This document shows, piece after piece, positions 33,296 to 38,411 of a stretch of DNA of 38,411 nucleotides. Below the pieces are notes generated by a model. It saw only the letters and a list, made by a program, of their open reading frames with translations. It ran no database searches and was not told the origin of the DNA. The stretch comes from an uncultured Verrucomicrobiota bacterium. GTDB taxonomy: Bacteria; Verrucomicrobiota; Kiritimatiellia; RFP12; UBA3636. The DNA is taken from contig CAMNCG010000010.1 of the NCBI GenBank assembly GCA_946534105.1, positions 1 through 38,411 on the forward strand, in the 5' to 3' direction. The translations under genes were made by a program, and so were the position numbers. Each line of letters opens with the position of its first letter. The stretch's first letter is position 1.

Positions 33296-35689
33296 GTGGA
33301 CGAACCGAAATTTTTCCAGTTTCCGGCGCCGGGCGCCAGACTTCTTTTCCGGGCGGGCGACACGGTCCGCTTCGAACTCCGCGCCGAGGGCGCGACGCCT
33401 CCCGGGCGGGCGGTGCTCCGCACCAATCTCGGCGGCGCGAAGAAACGCCGCCGGGAACTCGTGGAGGCGATGGACGCCGGGCGTCCGCCGCTCGCGGTCG
33501 ACTGGTCGGACGTGCCGATGGAACCGGCGCCCGACGCGCCGGACGGCTCGAAGCGCTGGGAGGCGCGCGTCCCGCTCGTGGACATCGGGTGCTTTTCGGC
33601 GAAGGCATGCTTCATTCCCGACGGCGGCGCCGGGCGCGCGCTCTGGCCCGACGGCCCCGACGCGCGCCTGAAGGTCTCCCCGGCGTGGACCGCGTCCGCC
33701 TGTTCGGTGTACTGCGCGTTTCCGCGGATGTTCGCCCCCGCCGGCGCCGCCGCGGCCAAATCCGCCAACGACCCGGTCGAGGCTCTTTCGCTCGAAAAGC
33801 GGGGCTGGACGGCGATCCCGCCGGGCGGCACGTTCCGCGACCTCGCCGCGCGGCTCGACGAAATCGTCCTCGGCGAGGGGTTCCGCATCGTGCAGCTGCT
33901 GCCGGTGCATCCGGTTCCCACGACGTTCGCCCGCATGGGCCGGTTCGGGTCCCCGTTCGCTTCGACGGATTTCTTCTCGGTCGATCCTTCGCTCGCGCGC
34001 TTCGACGAATCGGCGACGCCGCTGGACCAGTTCCGCGAGCTCGCCGGCGCCGTCCACGCGCGGGGCGCCCGCCTCTTCCTCGACTTGCCGGCGAACCACA
34101 CCGGCTGGGCCTCCGCGCTCCAGACGCACCACCCGGAGTGGTTCCGGCGCGAATCCGACGGCCGCTTCCACAGTCCCGGCGCCTGGGGCGTCACGTGGGC
34201 CGACCTCGTGGAGCTCGACCACGCGCGCCCGCAGCTGAGGGGCTTTCTCGCGTCGGTCTTCGAATTCTGGTGCGCGCAGGGCGTCGACGGGTTCCGCTGC
34301 GACGCCGGGTACATGGTGCCGGCCGAGACGTGGCGGTACGTCGTGTCGCGCGTCCGGGAATCGTTCCCCGACACGGTGTTCCTCCTCGAAGGCCTCGGCG
34401 GCAAGCTCTCGGTCACCGACGCGCTCCTCGGCGACGAGGGGCTCGACTGGGCCTATTCGGAACTGTTCCAGACCGACGACCGCTCCGCCTTCGAGCGGTA
34501 CTTGCCGGACGCGGAGGCGCGCAGCGCCGGCCTCGGCCCGCTCGTCCACTTCGCCGAGACGCACGACAACGCGCGCCTCGCCGCCCGTTCGCCGCGGTGG
34601 GCGCGCATGCGCACCGCGCTCGCCGCGCTCGCGTCGCGCCAGGGATGCTGGGGCATCACGTGCGGCGTCGAATGGTTCGCGGACGAGAAGATCGACGTCC
34701 ACGGCGCGTCGGCCATGCGGTGGGGCGCGTCGGAGAACCAGGTGCCCGCGATCCGCCGCCTCAACGCGATTCTCGCGGAGCATCCGGCCTTCGGTCCGGA
34801 CGTGGACGTGCGCATGGTGCAGCGCGGGCCGGGCAATTCGCTCGCGCTCCTGCGCTCGGCGCCGGACGGCTCCGCCTCGGCGCTCGTCCTTGCGAACCTC
34901 GATCCGGACCGGGAGCAGCCGGTCGCGTGGTCCGGTTTCGACCCCGCCGGCGCGGATCTCCTTTTCGACACCGAGCCCCCGGATTCCGGCGCGGCGCGCC
35001 CCGGTGGCGATTCCGCCGTGCTCGCCCCCGGCCGCGTCCTCTGTTTCGCCTGCGCGCCGCGCGATCCGGGCGCCGCGCCGCGCGTCGAAGCCGCCGCGGC
35101 GCGTCCGGACCTCGCGTCCTCCCGCGGCGAGCCGCCCGCCGTCCGGGCCCAGACGCTCCGGCTCGCGGCCCTGCGCCTGCGGCGCAGCATCCTCGGGGCG
35201 CGTCCGCTCCGCGCCGGAGAGGACCCGGAGGCGATGGCGCGGCTTCTCGCCGCCGATCCGCTCGCCGCGGTGCGTTCGTTCCTGCCGGAAGGGGCGATGC
35301 CGCCGGTGACGGTCTGCCGCCTGCCGGAGGACGCCGGGCGCGTCGTCCCGGTGCCGTCCGGAAACGTCGCGCTCGTGCTCGCGCCGCGTCGGTTCCGCGC
35401 CCGCATGGAATTCGGCGGCGGCCGCCGCCTCCTGCGCAAGTCCGCGTCCGCGTTCCGCCTGGACGACGGCTCGTACGCGCTGTTCCTCGACATCCCGGCC
35501 ACGGGCGCGGACGCGCCGGCGCCGGCCGCCATCGCCGTCGAGGGCGAGGGCCTGCCGCCGCGCTGCCTGCTTTCCGTGCTCCCGGACGCGTCGGCCGCGC
35601 GCGCGCCGCTCCGCGCCGTGGACGGCGCGCGCGTCCGGGCCGACGGCGGGCTCGTCGGCCCAGGTCAACCACGTCGTCGGCGAGGATAG
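33296..35689 (+). CDS. Glycogen debranching enzyme, GH13 (4-alpha-glucanotransferase) part, truncated by frameshift
   Basis: The frame starts at GTG 33296 and codes 797 residues. It begins with a beta-sandwich (about 5-120), followed by an alpha-amylase-type TIM barrel with the catalytic set Asp336 (GVDGFRCDAG), Glu365 (LLEG) and His423-Asp424 (ETHDN). The fold with QLLPVHPVPTTFARMGRFGSPFASTDFF is like the transferase half of eukaryotic AGL, which moves short maltooligosaccharides off branch points. From about 590 on it continues into a linker. After residue 783 the protein sequence turns into an Arg-rich tail (GPGQPRRRRG), because the coding signal moves to the +1 frame at about 35648. The two parts were clearly one gene of about 1453 codons. 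The GH13 domain itself is complete and could act alone. Confidence 0.85.
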   Translation: MDEPKFFQFPAPGARLLFRAGDTVRFELRAEGATPPGRAVLRTNLGGAKKRRRELVEAMDAGRPPLAVDWSDVPMEPAPDAPDGSKRWEARVPLVDIGCFSAKACFIPDGGAGRALWPDGPDARLKVSPAWTASACSVYCAFPRMFAPAGAAAAKSANDPVEALSLEKRGWTAIPPGGTFRDLAARLDEIVLGEGFRIVQLLPVHPVPTTFARMGRFGSPFASTDFFSVDPSLARFDESATPLDQFRELAGAVHARGARLFLDLPANHTGWASALQTHHPEWFRRESDGRFHSPGAWGVTWADLVELDHARPQLRGFLASVFEFWCAQGVDGFRCDAGYMVPAETWRYVVSRVRESFPDTVFLLEGLGGKLSVTDALLGDEGLDWAYSELFQTDDRSAFERYLPDAEARSAGLGPLVHFAETHDNARLAARSPRWARMRTALAALASRQGCWGITCGVEWFADEKIDVHGASAMRWGASENQVPAIRRLNAILAEHPAFGPDVDVRMVQRGPGNSLALLRSAPDGSASALVLANLDPDREQPVAWSGFDPAGADLLFDTEPPDSGAARPGGDSAVLAPGRVLCFACAPRDPGAAPRVEAAAARPDLASSRGEPPAVRAQTLRLAALRLRRSILGARPLRAGEDPEAMARLLAADPLAAVRSFLPEGAMPPVTVCRLPEDAGRVVPVPSGNVALVLAPRRFRARMEFGGGRRLLRKSASAFRLDDGSYALFLDIPATGADAPAPAAIAVEGEGLPPRCLLSVLPDASAARAPLRAVDGARVRADGGLVGPGQPRRRRG
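35645..35662 (+). other. Frameshift point in the debranching enzyme gene (one extra G)
   Basis: In the GH13 frame the codons are GAC GGC GGG CTC GTC. Dropping one G of the GGG run gives GAC GGC GGC TCG TCG GCC CAG GTC AAC and continues directly as AQVNHVVGEDRLVGLLGNG, the expected start of the GH133 half, with no stop codon before 35724. Assembly error, real mutation or programmed +1 frameshift are all possible. Confidence 0.8.
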
Positions 35690-35723
35690 ACTCGTCGGCC
35701 TGCTCGGCAACGGCCGCGGCGCG

Positions 35724-37658
35724 ATGTCGCGCGCCCGCGCCGCGTTCGGCGGGATCCGCAGCCAGTACGACGCCCTGCTCGCCGCCAACCCCGACCCGCG
35801 CGTCCCGTGCGACCGGGTCGTGCTCCTTTCCCGCTGCCGCGCGTGGATCGTGAACCACGGCTTTTCGACCCCGCTCGACGCCTCGTGCCAGACCTCTTTC
35901 GAGGCCGAGCCGGACGTCCTGCGCTGGCGCTTCGACGCGCCGGCCGGCTCCGGCCGCGTCGTTCCGGTCTCGGTTTCGCTCCGCCTGTTTTCCGGCGAGA
36001 ACCGCGTGGCGCTCGAGTTTTCGCGCGGGCGCGCGCCGGACGGAGACGGGCGCTTCCTCGCCGACGCCGAGCCGGTGCAGCTCGTCCTGCGGCCGGACGT
36101 CGAGTCGCGCTCCTTCCACGCCTCCACGAAGGCGTTCGAGGGCCCGGAGCGCGAGTTTCCGCCCGCCGTTTCGGCGCGCGCGGACGGTTTCCGCTTCGCC
36201 CCGCCCGGGCGCGTCCCGCTCGACGTGCGCGTCCTCGGCGCGCGGTTCGTCCACGAAGCCGAGTGGCGCTACATGGTGCCGCACCCGGAGGAGGCCTCCC
36301 GCGGCCTTGACGGTTCCGGCGACCTCTTTTCGCCGGGCTGGTTCGACGCCACGCTCGCCGGCGGCGCCTCCGCCGCGCTCGAAGCGCGCGTCCCCGGCGA
36401 AGCGGCGGGCGAGGGCGCCTGGCCGCTTCCGCCGCGCCGGCGCGCCGCGCCGCGCGCCGCGGCGCGCGCCGGCGCGGTCTCCCCGGCGTTCGTCTCCGCG
36501 CTTTCCGACGCCCTGCGCGCGTTTCTCGTGCGGCGCGAAGACGCCCCGACGGTCGTCGCGGGCTATCCGTGGTTCCTCGACTGGGGGCGCGACACGTTCA
36601 TCGCGCTGCGCGGCGCGATCGCCGACGGCCTCAGCGCCGAGGCGCTCGCCGTGGCGCGCAAGTTCGCGGCGTTCGTGGACCGCGGCACGCTCCCGAACAT
36701 GATCTGCGGAAGCGACGCGTCAAACCGCGACACCTCCGACGCGCCGCTCTGGTTCGCGGTCGTGGCCGACGATCTCGCTCGCGCCGGGGTGCCGGGCTCC
36801 TCCTCGCTCCGGGGTCCCGTCCTCGACCTTCTCCGCGGCTACGTCGCCGGCACGCCGAACGGCATCCGCGTCGATCCGGATTCCGGGCTCGTCTTCTCCC
36901 CGCCCCACTTCACGTGGATGGACACGAACTACCCCGCCGGCACGCCCCGCGAAGGGTATCCGGTGGAAATCCAGGCGCTGTGGACGCGGGCCCTCGCGTA
37001 CGCTTCGCGCGTCGATCCCTCCGGCCCGTGGGCCGCGCTCCGGGAAAAGGCGGCCGCGTCGTTCCTGCGGTTCTTCGCGGACGCCGGGCGCGGTTTTCTC
37101 TCCGATTGCCTGCATTCGCCCGGCGCCTTCCGCCCGGCGGCGGAGTGCGTTCCCGACGATCACCTGCGCTGCAACCAGCTCTTCGCGGTCACGCTCGGCG
37201 CCGTGTCGCCGGACTCCGCCGCTGCCCGCGCCGTCGTCGAGTCGTCCGCGCGGCTTCTCGTCCCCGGCGCGATCCGCACGCTCACGCCGGGTCGCGTCGC
37301 GTACGGTCTGCCGATCCGCGGCCGCGACGGGACTCCGCTCAACGACCCGCATGCGCCGTACTGGGGGCGCTACGAGGGCGACGAGGACACGCGCCGCAAG
37401 CCCGCGTACCACAACGGCACCGCGTGGCCGTGGCCGTTCCCGTCCTACTGCGAGGCGCTCGTTCTGGTCCACGGTCCGTCGGCCCGTGCCGCCGCGGCGT
37501 CCCTCCTTTGCTCGGCGCTTCCGCTCCTGGAGGGCGGCTGTATCGGGCACCTGCCCGAAATCGTGGACGGCGACGCCCCGCACGAGCAGCGCGGCTGCGA
37601 CGCCCAGGCCTGGAGCGTCTCGGAATTCCTCCGCGTCGCGCGCCGGCTCTCGGAATAG
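35724..37658 (+). CDS. Glycogen debranching enzyme, GH133 amylo-alpha-1,6-glucosidase part
   Basis: From the first ATG after the frameshift 644 residues are coded, but the coding frame really begins at about 35649 and lacks its own start there. The N-terminal half is a glucan-binding beta-domain (RCRAWIVNHGFSTPLD ... SLRLFSGENRVALEF). From about 245 there is an (alpha/alpha)6 barrel of the GDE_C/GH133 family with YPWFLDWGRDTFIALRG, CGSDASNRDTSDAPLWF, FTWMDTN and AYHNGTAWPWPFPSYCEAL. It removes the single alpha-1,6-linked glucose left by the GH13 half. GH13 followed by GH133 is the eukaryotic AGL layout, known also from some bacteria. Without the upstream frame the protein would miss its first about 25 residues and the transferase. 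Confidence 0.88.
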   Translation: MSRARAAFGGIRSQYDALLAANPDPRVPCDRVVLLSRCRAWIVNHGFSTPLDASCQTSFEAEPDVLRWRFDAPAGSGRVVPVSVSLRLFSGENRVALEFSRGRAPDGDGRFLADAEPVQLVLRPDVESRSFHASTKAFEGPEREFPPAVSARADGFRFAPPGRVPLDVRVLGARFVHEAEWRYMVPHPEEASRGLDGSGDLFSPGWFDATLAGGASAALEARVPGEAAGEGAWPLPPRRRAAPRAAARAGAVSPAFVSALSDALRAFLVRREDAPTVVAGYPWFLDWGRDTFIALRGAIADGLSAEALAVARKFAAFVDRGTLPNMICGSDASNRDTSDAPLWFAVVADDLARAGVPGSSSLRGPVLDLLRGYVAGTPNGIRVDPDSGLVFSPPHFTWMDTNYPAGTPREGYPVEIQALWTRALAYASRVDPSGPWAALREKAAASFLRFFADAGRGFLSDCLHSPGAFRPAAECVPDDHLRCNQLFAVTLGAVSPDSAAARAVVESSARLLVPGAIRTLTPGRVAYGLPIRGRDGTPLNDPHAPYWGRYEGDEDTRRKPAYHNGTAWPWPFPSYCEALVLVHGPSARAAAASLLCSALPLLEGGCIGHLPEIVDGDAPHEQRGCDAQAWSVSEFLRVARRLSE

Positions 37659-37670
37659 CCGCAGGCGAAA

Positions 37671-37706
37671 CGTCGCGCCGCCCGGCGGATGCCGGACGGC
37701 GCGTCG
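37671..37706. terminator. GC-rich hairpin between convergent debranching and cysteine synthase genes
   Basis: CGTCGCGCCG-CCCGGC pairs with GCCGGA-CGGCGCGTCG around a GGAT loop, with two mismatches in a 16-base stem. There is no T run on either strand, so it may act as a weak bidirectional terminator or mRNA end stabiliser. Confidence 0.45.
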
Positions 37707-37727
37707 GGGCCGGAAGGGCGGCGCGCG

Positions 37728-38411
37728 CTACTGCGCGGCTTCGAAGAGCCAGGTCGAGAGGTAGCGCTCGCCCGTGTCGGGCAGCAGGGCGACGATGCGC
37801 TTGCCTTCGAATTCGGGCTTCTTCGCGAGTTCGAGCGCGGCGTAGAGCGCGGCGCCCGAGGAAATGCCGACGAGCAGGCCTTCTTCCTTCGCGGCGGCCC
37901 GCGCGGTCGCGCCGGCATTCTCCGCCGAGACGGCGATCACGCCGTCGTAGATCGACGTGTCGAGCGTCTTCGGGACGAATCCCGCACCGATGCCCTGGAT
38001 CTTGTGCGGGCCGGCGTGGCCTTCGGAAAGGACCGGGGAGGTGTCCGGCTCGACGGCGTAGATCTTCACCGCGGGATTCTTCTCGCGGAGCGCCTTGCCG
38101 ACGCCGGAGAGCGTGCCGCCCGTGCCGACGCCCGCGACGAAGGCGTCGACCTTGCCGTCGGTGTCGCGCAGGATCTCCTGCCCGGTCGTGCGGTAGTGGC
38201 GCTCGGGGTTGGCGGGGTTCTCGAACTGCTGCGGGATGATCGAGTTCGGCGTCGCCTCGTGCAGCTCGTTCGCCTTCGCGATCGCGCCCTTCATGCCGTC
38301 CTTGCCGGGCGTGAGCACGAGCTCCGCGCCGTAGGCCGCCGCGAGCTTGCGGCGCTCGACGGACATCGTGTCGGGCATCGTGAGGACGAGCTTGTAGCCC
38401 TTCACCGCGGC
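37728..38411 (-). CDS. cysK: Cysteine synthase (O-acetylserine sulfhydrylase), 5' end outside window
   Basis: The visible 227 residues are the C-terminal three quarters of a fold-type II pyridoxal-phosphate enzyme that makes cysteine from O-acetylserine and sulfide. Features: [21 protein letters not shown] (after the missing Lys and Asn-loop region), [20 protein letters not shown], the phosphate-binding loop [22 protein letters not shown], and the closing [11 protein letters not shown] and [12 protein letters not shown] motifs of CysK. The frame continues past 38405 (AAVKGYK), so the GTG there is not the start; the gene runs off the window. Its C-terminus matches CysK rather than cystathionine beta-synthase, which would carry CBS domains. 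Confidence 0.93.
   Translation of the reverse strand, partial: AAVKGYKLVLTMPDTMSVERRKLAAAYGAELVLTPGKDGMKGAIAKANELHEATPNSIIPQQFENPANPERHYRTTGQEILRDTDGKVDAFVAGVGTGGTLSGVGKALREKNPAVKIYAVEPDTSPVLSEGHAGPHKIQGIGAGFVPKTLDTSIYDGVIAVSAENAGATARAAAKEEGLLVGISSGAALYAALELAKKPEFEGKRIVALLPDTGERYLSTWLFEAAQ

Noticed and set aside
32132-36127. Minus-strand open frame of 1331 codons
   Set aside because: It is Arg/Gly/Ala-rich with no domain and lies opposite well-recognised GH13, GH133 and deacetylase-like genes; a GC-driven shadow.
38403-38405. GTG at 38405 as start of the cysteine synthase gene
   Set aside because: The frame continues upstream to the window edge with family-like sequence, and the N-terminal Lys region is missing; the gene is cut by the window.

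Overview
The window is a gene-dense, GC-rich bacterial chromosome segment with short spacers, many 1-8 base stop/start overlaps and no visible rRNA, tRNA, IS element or CRISPR array. The lineage is an inference from gene content. A secreted LamG protein beside a sugar-sensing XylR/AraC regulator, a GH13-GH133 debranching enzyme, thrombospondin type 3 repeat surface proteins, ExbB/ExbD, Lnt and small palindromic repeats inside genes fit the Planctomycetes-Verrucomicrobia-Chlamydiae group, most likely a Kiritimatiellae-like gut or anoxic bacterium. An alignment would be needed to confirm it.

Layout. 0-0.6 kb: an orphan Vsr mismatch endonuclease. 0.9-2.4 kb: an RraA-fold aldolase-like gene coupled to a short-chain dehydrogenase. 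2.5-4.3 kb: ExbB, ExbD and a proline-rich TonB-like protein, each overlapping the next. 4.3-6.5 kb (minus): a phosphomannomutase/phosphoglucomutase and an EamA transporter, divergent from a GspE/PilB ATPase at 6.7-8.4 kb. 8.5-9.3 kb (minus): two Hsp20 chaperones behind a strong sigma-54 promoter match with a candidate upstream activator site. 9.6-12.9 kb: a GH2 beta-galactosidase.

13.1-22.4 kb is the accessory part. It is one apparent operon of a single-chain N6-adenine DNA methylase (possibly a type IIG restriction enzyme), a 1753-residue surface protein ending in an alpha/beta-hydrolase domain, and a membrane-anchored partner of lower GC. The methylase gene carries three in-frame palindromic repeats in its last quarter. 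This is the best candidate for an undescribed system. It is closed by an HTH/zinc-ribbon regulator with an operator-like palindrome.

23.1-27.1 kb: an FNT channel, a CCA-adding family enzyme and a convergent, overlapping Lnt. 27.1-31.5 kb (minus): a four-TM membrane protein, a TetR regulator, a XylR/AraC regulator and a secreted LamG protein, with a perfect inverted repeat before the last gene. 31.6-37.7 kb: a methyltransferase, a catalytically degenerate polysaccharide-deacetylase-like protein, and a eukaryote-AGL-like glycogen debranching enzyme split by one extra G. 37.7 kb to the end (minus): cysteine synthase, cut by the window edge.

Candidate promoters recur as TTGxxx with 17-18 bases to a TATCAT/TATTCT-type -10. 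At three genes the -10 box ends exactly 8 bases before the ATG, which predicts leaderless transcripts.
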